From: an uncultured Collinsella sp.
Lineage (GTDB): Bacteria > Actinomycetota > Coriobacteriia > Coriobacteriales > Coriobacteriaceae
Assembly (NCBI GenBank): GCA_900553415.1
Contig: USDH01000048.1
Coordinates: 1-8,655, forward strand
Direction: 5' to 3'
Length of the DNA: 8,655 bases
The position numbers and the translations under genes were made by a program. Below the pieces are notes generated by a model. It saw only the letters and a program-made list of their open reading frames with translations, was not told the origin of the DNA and did not search any database. This document shows positions 1-7,520 of this stretch, piece after piece. How positions within the stretch are numbered: the first letter of the stretch is position 1; each line of letters opens with the position of its first letter.

Positions 1-1
1 C

Positions 2-1909
2 TGCATGATGATCGACAATCCCGATTGCACGGTGGATGACCTGATGAAGGTTCTCCCTGGCCCCGACTTCCCCACGGGGGGCATCATCATGGGCCGTAAG
101 GGCATCCGCGATGCCTATGAAACGGGAAAAGGAAGCCTTACCATCCGTTCGAAGTGCCGCATCGAAGAGGGGAAGAACGGCAAACATTCCATTGTTGTTT
201 CCGAGATTCCCTATCAGGTGAACCGTACCAATCTTTTGAAAAAGATTGCCGACCTGATTCGCGACAAGAAGCTTCCGGAGATTTCAAACGTTCATGACGG
301 CGCCGACCGCCATGGCATCGATATCATTATCGAGCTGAAGCAGAATGCTATCCCTCAGGTTGTGCTCAACAAGCTGTATAAGCACACCCAGCTGCAGGTT
401 GGCTTTGGCTGCAACATGTTGGCGCTGGTTAACGGTGTTCCTCGCGTGTTGTCCCTGAAGGAAATTCTCCACTATTACATCTTGCATCAGGAAGAGGTTG
501 TGGAGCGTCGTACGCGCTACGACTTGGCCAAAGCGGAGGCTCGCGCACATATTCTGGAGGGCTTCGTAATTGCCCTCGACAACATCGATGAGGTAATCCA
601 GATCATCCGCTCGTCCAACACCGATCGCGAAGCGAAAGACGTGTTGATGGAGCGCTTTAAGCTTTCCGAAAAGCAGAGCGAAGCCATTCTCGAAATGAAG
701 CTGCGCCGTCTGACCGGCTTGGAACGAGAGAAGATCGAAGCCGAATTGAAGGAGCTGCGCGAAAAGATCGACTACTACAAGCGCTTGCTTTCTGACAAAG
801 ACTTGGTGAAGCAGGTAATCAAGGAAGAGCTTACTGAAATCAAGGAAAAGTACAGCTCTGCTCGTATTACCAAGATTACCGACGAGGCGAAGGATCTTGA
901 TGTAGAAGACCTCATCGCTGAAGAAGAGGTTGCCATTACCGTAACCAAGGCAGGCTACGTGAAGCGTCTTCCTGTGGCTACGTATCGTCAGCAGAAGCGT
1001 GGTGGCAAAGGTATGCAAGGGGTTAACCTGAAAGAGGCCGACTTTGTCGAGCATCTCTTCATTTCCTCGACTCATGCGTATCTGCTGTTCTTCTCTTCTC
1101 GCGGACGCGTATACCGTCTGAAGGCTTATGAGATTCCTGAGGCCTCTCGTCATGCTCGAGGAACCGCTATTGTGAATGTTTTGCCCCTGGAAAAGGGAGA
1201 AACCATCGCTGCGGTTATCGCCACCAAGGATTTCCCCGAAGACGAGTACCTGATGTTCGCCACCTCGTCTGGCATGGTTAAGAAAACTTCCATGAAGCTT
1301 TATGACCGTACACGCCGAGACGGATTGATTGCCATCAATCTGAAGGAAGATGACACGCTTATCAGCGTTCAGCGCGTTGCCGAAGGGGAAAAGGTCATGA
1401 TGGTTTCCTCTGTGGGCAAGGCGATTATGTGGGATGAGTCCGAGGTTCGCGCTATGGGTCGCGACACCATGGGCGTGCGCGGCATGACGGTTAACGCCGA
1501 TGCTCGCGTACTGGGCATGGAAATCGCGCGTCCGGGAACCGAACTCTTAGTTATTACTGAGCTTGGCTACGGTAAGCGCACACCGGTAGAGGAATATCCT
1601 TCGCACCATCGCGGTGGCCAAGGTGTGTACACCATCACTATGACAGCAAAGAAGGGTTTGCTTTCGGCCATGAAGATTGTCGAGGAGAACGACGAGATCA
1701 TGATCATCACCGAAGAGGGCGTAGTGGTTCGCACACCGGTTTCCGGTGTGTCGCAGTTGGGACGTTCCACTCAGGGCGTTCATGTGATGAATGTTGCTGG
1801 CAAGGATAAGGTTTCTGCTGTGGCAACTTCAACCACAACCGAAAAGAAATCTTCCAAGGCGGCAACCGCCACCCATGAAGATCAGAACAGTCTGCTCGAT
1901 GAAGAGTAG
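2..1909 (+). CDS. gyrA: DNA gyrase subunit A, 3' part (5' end outside window)
   Basis: GyrA forms the A2B2 gyrase with GyrB, which introduces negative supercoils by breaking and rejoining both DNA strands. The frame is open to the window edge, so the winged-helix domain with the catalytic tyrosine is missing. From the first visible Met, the PGPDFPTGG motif (residues 18-26) marks the tower region. The coiled coil follows, with the conserved EILEMKLRRLTGLE segment near 228-240. The C-terminal beta-pinwheel carries the GyrA box QKRGGKG at 330-336, the signature that separates GyrA from ParC, followed by repeated blades (for example HHRGGQGV and GRSTQGV). The tail from about 600 is low-complexity, rich in Ser, Thr, Lys and acidic residues. 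The gene ends in tandem stops (TAG TAG) and is followed within 25 bases by a terminator. Its codon use is less C/G-ending than that of typA in the same window. Identification is firm. Confidence 0.97.
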   Translation, partial: CMMIDNPDCTVDDLMKVLPGPDFPTGGIIMGRKGIRDAYETGKGSLTIRSKCRIEEGKNGKHSIVVSEIPYQVNRTNLLKKIADLIRDKKLPEISNVHDGADRHGIDIIIELKQNAIPQVVLNKLYKHTQLQVGFGCNMLALVNGVPRVLSLKEILHYYILHQEEVVERRTRYDLAKAEARAHILEGFVIALDNIDEVIQIIRSSNTDREAKDVLMERFKLSEKQSEAILEMKLRRLTGLEREKIEAELKELREKIDYYKRLLSDKDLVKQVIKEELTEIKEKYSSARITKITDEAKDLDVEDLIAEEEVAITVTKAGYVKRLPVATYRQQKRGGKGMQGVNLKEADFVEHLFISSTHAYLLFFSSRGRVYRLKAYEIPEASRHARGTAIVNVLPLEKGETIAAVIATKDFPEDEYLMFATSSGMVKKTSMKLYDRTRRDGLIAINLKEDDTLISVQRVAEGEKVMMVSSVGKAIMWDESEVRAMGRDTMGVRGMTVNADARVLGMEIARPGTELLVITELGYGKRTPVEEYPSHHRGGQGVYTITMTAKKGLLSAMKIVEENDEIMIITEEGVVVRTPVSGVSQLGRSTQGVHVMNVAGKDKVSAVATSTTTEKKSSKAATATHEDQNSLLDEE

Positions 1910-1933
1910 TAGGAAGCACTGATATCCTTGATG

Positions 1934-1967
1934 TTGGGACCCAGAAAGTCTGGGTCCCAATTTTTTT
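1934..1967 (+). terminator. Intrinsic terminator of gyrA
   Basis: Perfect 12-bp stem (1934-1945 with 1949-1960) around a 3-base loop AAG, followed directly by seven T residues (1961-1967). It begins 22 bases after the second gyrA stop codon. The opposite strand lacks a clean T tract, so it should act mainly on the + strand. Confidence 0.93.
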
Positions 1968-2020
1968 CCAAAAAATTTTTTACTAGTTTCAGGCAGAAAA
2001 TCACCTAGGATGAGTGCGCT

Positions 2021-2064
2021 ATTTCTCCGAAAAGAGCAATGTTGCCATCTGTTTTCGGAGAAAT
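2021..2064. repeat. 13-bp inverted repeat in the gyrA-tRNA gap
   Basis: ATTTCTCCGAAAA (2021-2033) is perfectly repeated in inverse at 2052-2064, with an 18-base loop that itself contains GCAA TG TTGC (2036-2045). There is no T tract, so it is not a standard terminator. It lies after the gyrA terminator and about 110 bases upstream of the tRNA promoter. A regulator-binding site or a small structured RNA is possible. The rest of 1968-2143 is AT-rich and holds no ORF with a ribosome-binding site that I can support. Confidence 0.6.
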
Positions 2065-2093
2065 CTGTTTCACGGTTTGAATTGAAAACATTG

Positions 2094-2110
2094 ATATGAC
2101 CTAGGCATAT
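2094..2110. repeat. CCTAGG-centred dyad
   Basis: ATATG (2094-2098) and CATAT (2106-2110) flank ACCTAGG. The same heptamer ACCTAGG also occurs at 2003-2009, so the two copies bracket the 2021-2064 hairpin. It could be an operator, but the arms are short and AT-rich, so chance is possible. Confidence 0.25.
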
Positions 2111-2143
2111 ATTGAGAATGATCATTTGAAAGAGAAACTGGCG

Positions 2144-2203
2144 AAAACTTTTTTAAGAAAATGCAAAATTCTTCTTGACCCGTATGGGGGTAGGAAGTAT
2201 ATT
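2144..2203 (+). promoter_or_regulatory. Strong promoter of the tRNA operon with UP-like element
   Basis: The -35 TTGACC (2175-2180) and -10 TATATT (2198-2203) are separated by an ideal 17 bases and each matches the housekeeping sigma consensus at five of six positions. Directly upstream (about 2144-2174) are A and T tracts, the composition expected of an UP element that contacts the alpha subunit C-terminal domain at stable-RNA promoters. Transcription would start near 2209-2211, about ten bases before the first tRNA. Confidence 0.85.
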
Positions 2204-2219
2204 AATTGAGCGCGATTTC

Positions 2220-2296
<77 letters not shown>

Positions 2297-2307
2297 TTTT
2301 TTTACTG

Positions 2308-2351
2308 ATAAACGCTCCACCGTGAGCCGAGTTTGCCGGTGGAGCGTTTAT
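2308..2351 (+). other. Inter-tRNA hairpin 1 with GAGCCGAGT loop
   Basis: Perfect 15-bp stem (2308-2322 with 2337-2351) closed by a 14-base loop containing GAGCCGAGT. It begins 11 bases after the first tRNA CCA and ends 28 bases before the next tRNA, which leaves no room for a new promoter. Read-through with RNA processing is therefore more likely than full termination, although the A-rich left foot and GTTTATT right foot resemble a terminator. Its sister at 2548-2592 has compensatory stem changes and the same loop core. Confidence 0.7.
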
Positions 2352-2379
2352 TGATAACGAAATCGCACATAACCTACGT

Positions 2380-2455
2380 GGGGCATTAGCTCAGCTGGGA
2401 GAGCGCGGGCTTTGCAAGCCTGAGGTCAGGGGTTCGATCCCCCTAACCTCCACCA
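2380..2455 (+). tRNA. tRNA-Ala (TGC) with mismatched acceptor stem
   Basis: 76 bases with encoded CCA. Anticodon TGC is at 2413-2415 in loop TTTGCAA; T stem AGGGG/CCCCT and D arm are normal. The acceptor 5' strand is GGGGCAT but the 3' strand is AACCTCC. Pairs 1-72, 2-71, 4-69 and 7-66 form and the alanine identity pair G3-U70 is kept, but positions 5-68 (C-C) and 6-67 (A-A) cannot pair. The second tRNA-Ala of this operon has GGGGGTT and pairs fully. This copy could be a recombinant, a decaying gene or an assembly artefact. Confidence 0.9.
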
Positions 2456-2459
2456 TGAT

Positions 2460-2536
2460 GGACCTGTAGCTCAGTTGGTTAGAGCGTCCGGCTGATAACC
2501 GGGAGGTCACAAGTTCGAATCTTGTCAGGTCCACCA
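2460..2536 (+). tRNA. tRNA-Ile (GAT), second sequence type, copy 1
   Basis: 77 bases with encoded CCA. Acceptor GGACCTG/CAGGTCC is perfect with discriminator A. The anticodon stem TCCGG/CCGGG (one T-G pair) carries loop CTGATAA, anticodon GAT at 2494-2496. T stem ACAAG/CTTGT. Only four bases (TGAT) separate it from the preceding tRNA-Ala. It is identical to the copy at 2684-2760. Confidence 0.97.
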
Positions 2537-2547
2537 CTTTCTTTCGC

Positions 2548-2592
2548 AATAAACACCCCAGCGAGAGCCGAGTCGCCGCTGGGGTGTTTATT
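2548..2592 (+). other. Inter-tRNA hairpin 2 with GAGCCGAGT loop
   Basis: Perfect 16-bp stem (2548-2563 with 2577-2592) and a 13-base loop containing GAGCCGAGT. Against hairpin 1, the stem differs at three positions, and each change is matched on the opposite strand (G-C to A-T, T-A to C-G, C-G to G-C). The loop core and the ATAAAC/GTTTAT foot are unchanged. It ends 11 bases before the next tRNA, so a promoter cannot fit between them. Confidence 0.7.
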
Positions 2593-2603
2593 ACTGTCTC
2601 CGT

Positions 2604-2679
2604 GGGGGTTTAGCTCAGCTGGGAGAGCGCGGGCTTTGCAAGCCTGAGGTCAGGGGTTCGATCCCCCTAACCTCCACCA
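2604..2679 (+). tRNA. tRNA-Ala (TGC), intact copy
   Basis: 76 bases with encoded CCA. The acceptor stem GGGGGTT/AACCTCC pairs along all seven positions and includes G3-U70, the main alanyl-tRNA synthetase identity element. Anticodon TGC at 2637-2639. From acceptor position 7 to its end it is identical to the earlier tRNA-Ala; only positions 5 and 6 differ. Confidence 0.97.
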
Positions 2680-2683
2680 TGAT

Positions 2684-2760
2684 GGACCTGTAGCTCAGTT
2701 GGTTAGAGCGTCCGGCTGATAACCGGGAGGTCACAAGTTCGAATCTTGTCAGGTCCACCA
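2684..2760 (+). tRNA. tRNA-Ile (GAT), second sequence type, copy 2
   Basis: 77 bases with encoded CCA, anticodon GAT at 2718-2720, identical to the tRNA-Ile at 2460-2536 and preceded by the same TGAT spacer. It is the last gene of the tRNA operon; a terminator begins 14 bases later. Confidence 0.97.
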
Positions 2761-2774
2761 TCAAAACTGTGAAG

Positions 2775-2806
2775 AGCCCTGGGGCGTTGCCTCGGGGCTT
2801 TTTCTT
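2775..2806 (+). terminator. Terminator of the tRNA operon
   Basis: 11-bp stem (2775-2785 with 2789-2799) containing two G-T wobbles, loop GTT, followed by TTTTTCTT. It lies 14 bases after the last tRNA and has the normal form of an intrinsic terminator. Confidence 0.85.
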
Positions 2807-2831
2807 GTCTGTGATAAATCTCATTTTGGTT

Positions 2832-2861
2832 TTGTGTGCTGTGCGAAAGATTGGGTAGTAT
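2832..2861 (+). promoter_or_regulatory. Possible promoter of the DUF151 gene cluster
   Basis: TTGTGT (2832-2837) and TAGTAT (2856-2861) with an 18-base spacer, about 60 bases before the first start codon. The leader also contains a small GCGGC/GCCGC hairpin (2873-2888). The match is moderate and no other candidate in 2807-2918 is better. Confidence 0.35.
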
Positions 2862-2918
2862 AGCTATTCAATGCGGCGACCCTGCCGCGTGTTAACCGCT
2901 ACGTACCGGAGGTGTTCC

Positions 2919-3419
2919 ATGGTTCGTGTCGACATAGAGACCATCGTCATGGCCGCCGGTCCCGTGCCATCGCTTATCGTGCTTCGCGAGCGCTGCAGCA
3001 AATCGGACTCGCCCGCACCGCTGCGTTCCCTTTCCATTCAGACTGGTTCGTTTGAGGCCGCGGCCATCAGCCGTGGCATCGATAGCGGTCGCGCCGAGCG
3101 CCCGATTACCCATGACCTGTTGCTCGATACTGTTGGCGCCCTGGGCGCCAAGCTCGAGCGCATCGAGATCGTTCGCGCCGAGCCGCCGGTGTTCTACGCG
3201 ACGATCGTCGTACTGGCCGATGGTGACGAGTGCAAGATCGACGCCCGTCCCAGTGATGCCATTGCCCTTGCCGTGCGCAGCAATGCCCCCATGTTTGTGG
3301 AGGACGACATCATGAATCGCCTGGGTACCGTTTCTGCCCATGCCGAGGAAGTTGACGACGAGCAGGAGTTCGAGAAGTTCGACGAGTTCGTCCATACGCT
3401 CTCCCCCGATGACTTCTAA
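2919..3419 (+). CDS. DUF151 / bifunctional nuclease family protein
   Basis: 166 residues. The family signature is present in order: RPITHDLL (61-68), VFYATI (91-96) and DARPSDAIALAVR (108-120), then an acidic tail. Some plant and archaeal members were reported to have DNase and RNase activity; the role of bacterial members is poorly known, so the nuclease function here is family inference. I chose the ATG at 2919 because GGAGG at 2908-2912 sits six bases before it. The frame opens at an earlier ATG (2871), but that would add 16 residues lacking family likeness and has no ribosome-binding site. The stop codon abuts the next start (TAA ATG), so this is probably the first gene of a three-gene cluster. 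No signal peptide or membrane segment is visible; the protein should be cytoplasmic. Confidence 0.88.
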   Translation: MVRVDIETIVMAAGPVPSLIVLRERCSKSDSPAPLRSLSIQTGSFEAAAISRGIDSGRAERPITHDLLLDTVGALGAKLERIEIVRAEPPVFYATIVVLADGDECKIDARPSDAIALAVRSNAPMFVEDDIMNRLGTVSAHAEEVDDEQEFEKFDEFVHTLSPDDF

Positions 3420-3809
3420 ATGCGGGGCGGCCAGGATGCGGAGCGTTCGCTGATGGCCGGCGGTATGTCGGCCGAGGCGGCTGCGATCGCCCGCGAGGCC
3501 CAGATGCGCTCGGAGGCTTCTGAGGCGGCTCGCATTGCCTATGTGACGCAGGCCCGCACGCTTCGCGAGCGCCGCGGCTCCTATATCAAGATGGTTATCA
3601 TCTCCGCCCTTGTCGCGGCAATCTGCTCGCGCCTTCGTGGTACAGTTGGTGCGCTTGGGTTTTCGATCTCTACGGGTCTGGTGATCTGGGGCGTGGTCGA
3701 CGCGGTAATGCTGACCAGTCAGATCAAGGTGCTCGACAAGCGCGCGATGGATATGATGCGCGCCCGCGACGCTGCCGCCAAGATCGCTGCCGAGGCGCAA
3801 GAACTGTAA
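3420..3809 (+). CDS. Small protein with two membrane segments, function unknown
   Basis: 129 residues, family not recognised. An Ala/Glu/Arg-rich, probably helical N-terminus (about 1-54) is followed by two hydrophobic segments (about 56-70 and 76-99) joined by a short basic turn (RLRG). A charged helical C-terminus (102-129) follows. Both ends probably lie in the cytoplasm, as in a membrane hairpin with helical arms. The ATG at 3420 directly follows the previous stop, which suggests translational coupling, but it has no visible ribosome-binding site. An in-frame ATG at 3453 has GGAG nine bases upstream and would give 118 residues. The coding sense is supported by the tight spacing and by sensible composition. 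The location in front of the next unknown gene and typA says little about its role. Confidence 0.72.
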   Translation: MRGGQDAERSLMAGGMSAEAAAIAREAQMRSEASEAARIAYVTQARTLRERRGSYIKMVIISALVAAICSRLRGTVGALGFSISTGLVIWGVVDAVMLTSQIKVLDKRAMDMMRARDAAAKIAAEAQEL

Positions 3810-3839
3810 CGACGCCAGACTCGATGGGAAGGTCTAAAG

Positions 3840-4289
3840 ATGGCACAGGATATGCAGGACGCCGGTAACGTCTCCGCCGAGCTCGACGCCATGGTGTGTG
3901 ACCTGATCGGTGCGTTCTTGGACGACCTGGCCGCCGGTGAAAACCCTGGCGTGGTCGTGGCAATTGAGGATGCCGCTTCCAACCGTTATCTGGCGGCGCT
4001 CGATGAGGACGGCGAAGAGGCGTGCCTCGAGGCGGCCACCAACTTTATCTCCGAGCACAAGATGGGTCTTAAGGACGAGGGCCTGGGCCGTATCGCCCGC
4101 TATGCCATCGGCTACACCGGCTGCGTCGAGATTGACGGCGGCTATCACGATGCTCTGCTCGTGAGCTTCTTCGAAACCACGCTCGAGAGTGGTTTTTCGG
4201 CATACGTGCTGTATGAGGGCATGGGTGCCGGCGATGGTTTTATGTGGAGCGACCCTGAACCTGCAGGTGAGGAAACCCCTCTTATCTAA
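3840..4289 (+). CDS. Acidic soluble protein, function unknown
   Basis: 149 residues, family not recognised. It starts at ATG 3840 with GGGAAGG (3826-3832) seven bases upstream and lies 30 bases after the preceding gene, so it probably belongs to the same transcript. No membrane segment or signal peptide is seen. The chain looks mixed alpha/beta: a helical start (12-32), a strand GVVVAIED (37-44), a helix (57-74), then HKMGLKDEGLGRIARYAIGY (73-92) and strand-like stretches (94-98, 105-111, 120-125). It is markedly acidic, and its C-terminal part has a Gly-rich stretch (GMGAGDGF, 127-134). No catalytic motif stands out. A gap of 117 bases separates it from typA. Confidence 0.78.
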   Translation: MAQDMQDAGNVSAELDAMVCDLIGAFLDDLAAGENPGVVVAIEDAASNRYLAALDEDGEEACLEAATNFISEHKMGLKDEGLGRIARYAIGYTGCVEIDGGYHDALLVSFFETTLESGFSAYVLYEGMGAGDGFMWSDPEPAGEETPLI

Positions 4290-4331
4290 AATCGCTAAAA
4301 TAAACGAGTTTTCGGTAAAAGGCTCAATATT

Positions 4332-4359
4332 CCCGCTGAGCGTTGTATCGCTGGGCGGG
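4332..4359 (+). other. Hairpin in the typA leader
   Basis: The arms 4332-4342 and 4349-4359 pair over 11 positions with one T-G wobble and one G-G mismatch around a TTGTAT loop. No T tract follows, so it is not a standard terminator for the upstream cluster. It lies about 50 bases before the typA start and may be part of the typA 5' leader. No convincing -35/-10 pair was found in 4290-4406. Confidence 0.4.
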
Positions 4360-4406
4360 CCGCATACGCGTGCCGTTTGTATATAGATAGAAGATAGGGG
4401 AACTAC

Positions 4407-6245
<1,839 letters not shown>

Positions 6246-6272
6246 GCGCTGGGCTTTATAGCGACTAACAAG

Positions 6273-6307
6273 AAAGGGCGTCGACCGCGATGGTCGGCGC
6301 CCTTTTT
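6273..6307. terminator. Terminator after typA, probably bidirectional
   Basis: 14-bp stem (6273-6286 with 6292-6305, one T-G wobble), loop GCGAT and a run of T at 6303-6307. It begins 27 bases after the typA stop. On the - strand the stem is followed by TTTCTT, so it could also stop the convergent - strand gene that ends at 6375. Confidence 0.88.
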
Positions 6308-6334
6308 GGTGCAATGGGATCAGGTTGCTTTGCG

Positions 6335-6367
6335 CCACCACAAAGGTGCCTGGCCCTTTTGTGGTGG
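6335..6367 (-). other. Hairpin just after the - strand beta-helix gene
   Basis: CCACCACAAA (6335-6344) and its inverse (6358-6367) form a 10-bp stem, seven bases beyond the - strand stop codon. It can be extended by two G-C pairs if one T is bulged. No T tract follows on the - strand. It may shield the 3' end, with termination at 6273-6307. Confidence 0.5.
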
Positions 6368-6374
6368 TTGGCGG

Positions 6375-7520
6375 CTAGGCGGTGGGGAGTCCTGGCGTGT
6401 TAGCCGGCTGCTGCGGCTTGAGGTGGGCGTTGCGCCAGATGATCTGGATGGCGTAGCCGAGCGTGAAGACGAAGGCTACACCGCTGACAAAGTTGCCCAT
6501 AAGAGGAAGTGCCGTGAGTGCGCCCGCGACGATACCGCCCACGGCGGCCATGGCGTAGCGGTTTTGGTTGTGTCCGACCATGCGCGCGACCGCGGTGCCC
6601 GTAAATGCCGCCGAGACCAAAGCGATGCCGATGACGCCGCACATGAGGGCGGCGGCGAGCGACAGGCCTGCAATCGAGATGATGAGCAGCAGCACGGCGG
6701 GAGCGACGGCGACCGTGCCCAGAAGACCACTTACCCACAGCGGCATGGGACGCTGATGGAGCATGCCGGCAGCGCTGGCGGTTGCGCGTGGAAAGACAAG
6801 CTCAAGCAGGATGGCGACAAAGCAGGTGGAAAGCGCCGCGGCAACGATGCCGCCGATAATGTCGTTGGCCGTAGAGGTGTTCTCGTTCTCGGTCCGGTCG
6901 ATCTTGAGAGCTCCGACCTGGGCGCCCTCGGCCCGCTCGGGGTCCTGTGAGACGTGGGCGTTCACCGTGCCGGTGATGCGGGCGTTTTTACCCAGGATGA
7001 GCTTGTCGGCCCAAACCTCGACATCGCCCTCGACGGTGCCATCGATGGTCACCGTGTCGCCCGCGAGCGCTGCCGACTTGGTAGAGCCGCGCAGGGCAAC
7101 CGTCTCGCCTATCGCATAGAAGCAGTTGGCGGTGCTGTCGGAATTGAGTACGACATGCTGACCGACGACCGTGACGCTGCCATCAACCGTAGTCTTGGCA
7201 ATGTCGATGGTGCGCGCCGCAAGACGAACGGCGCCGCCCACCGTGCAGTCGCGGATCGAGAGGGTATCGCCCGCAGCGATGATATCGCGGTCGATGGAGG
7301 TGTCGTCCAGGTTGAGGCTCTGACCTGCCCAGTACAGGTCACCTTCGACGCCGGACGGAGTGGCGTCATTGTCGGTCGCAAGTACGTTGCCTGCGGTGTC
7401 CGTGCCGGCAAGAGCCGTAGCGGGAAGTGCGGTGAGCGCCAGAGCGATGAGCGCGAATAGGATGGTGATGCGGCCCCACGCTTTACGGCGTTGGGTCGAC
7501 GGGAATTGATTGTGGGGCAT
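6375..7520 (-). CDS. Exported bactofilin-like beta-helix protein with C-terminal membrane segments
   Basis: 381 residues from ATG 7518-7520, chosen because GAAGGA (plus-strand 7527-7532) lies six bases upstream. The frame extends 16 residues further, but without a ribosome-binding site. Residues 1-38 look like a signal peptide: basic RRKAWGR, a hydrophobic core, and ATALA before a probable cleavage site. Residues about 58-190 consist of short repeats such as GDLYWAGQSL, GGAVRLAART, GSVTVVGQHV and GDVEVWADKLIL, the pattern of right-handed beta-helix bactofilin / polymer-forming cytoskeletal proteins. After a charged linker (191-220) come about five hydrophobic segments (221-243, 262-284, 287-310, 323-345, 346-362). 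Bactofilins are usually cytoplasmic; here the signal peptide suggests the beta-helix lies outside the membrane. The gene starts 106 bases after the TRIC gene and may share its transcript. Its role is not known; envelope structure is a guess. Confidence 0.85.
   Translation of the reverse strand: MPHNQFPSTQRRKAWGRITILFALIALALTALPATALAGTDTAGNVLATDNDATPSGVEGDLYWAGQSLNLDDTSIDRDIIAAGDTLSIRDCTVGGAVRLAARTIDIAKTTVDGSVTVVGQHVVLNSDSTANCFYAIGETVALRGSTKSAALAGDTVTIDGTVEGDVEVWADKLILGKNARITGTVNAHVSQDPERAEGAQVGALKIDRTENENTSTANDIIGGIVAAALSTCFVAILLELVFPRATASAAGMLHQRPMPLWVSGLLGTVAVAPAVLLLIISIAGLSLAAALMCGVIGIALVSAAFTGTAVARMVGHNQNRYAMAAVGGIVAGALTALPLMGNFVSGVAFVFTLGYAIQIIWRNAHLKPQQPANTPGLPTA

Larger units (their letters stand above)
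2377..2760 (+). repeat. Direct duplication of the tRNA-Ala / tRNA-Ile pair
   Basis: 2386-2536 and 2610-2760 are identical over 151 bases at an offset of 224. Identity also covers CGTGGGG just upstream (2377-2383 and 2601-2607). The only differences within the unit are the two bases at acceptor positions 5 and 6 of tRNA-Ala. The sequence between the units is not identical but contains the related hairpins. Confidence 0.9.

Noticed and set aside
284..1153. 289-codon open frame on the - strand inside gyrA
   Set aside because: It lies antisense to well-conserved GyrA sequence, and its product shows no family motif.
1829..2125. 98-codon - strand frame over the gyrA end and the gap
   Set aside because: It runs through the gyrA 3' end, the terminator and the hairpin and has no protein-like features.
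2297..2303. Run of T right after the first tRNA as a terminator
   Set aside because: There is no separate stem before it other than the tRNA itself, and the following tRNAs lack their own promoters.
2615..2824. 69-codon - strand frame across the tRNA genes
   Set aside because: The product contains the VRGIEPLTS and LTRFELVTS-type strings that arise from reading tRNA genes antisense. It is a well-known false gene.
2871..2918. 16-residue N-terminal extension of the DUF151 protein
   Set aside because: There is no ribosome-binding site at 2871, and the extension falls in the leader containing a small hairpin. The ATG at 2919 has a well-spaced GGAGG.
6306..6950. 214-codon + strand frame opposite the beta-helix protein gene
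   Set aside because: It is composed largely of Gly, Asp, Arg and His from the antisense of a real gene. The - strand product has a signal peptide, repeats and membrane segments.
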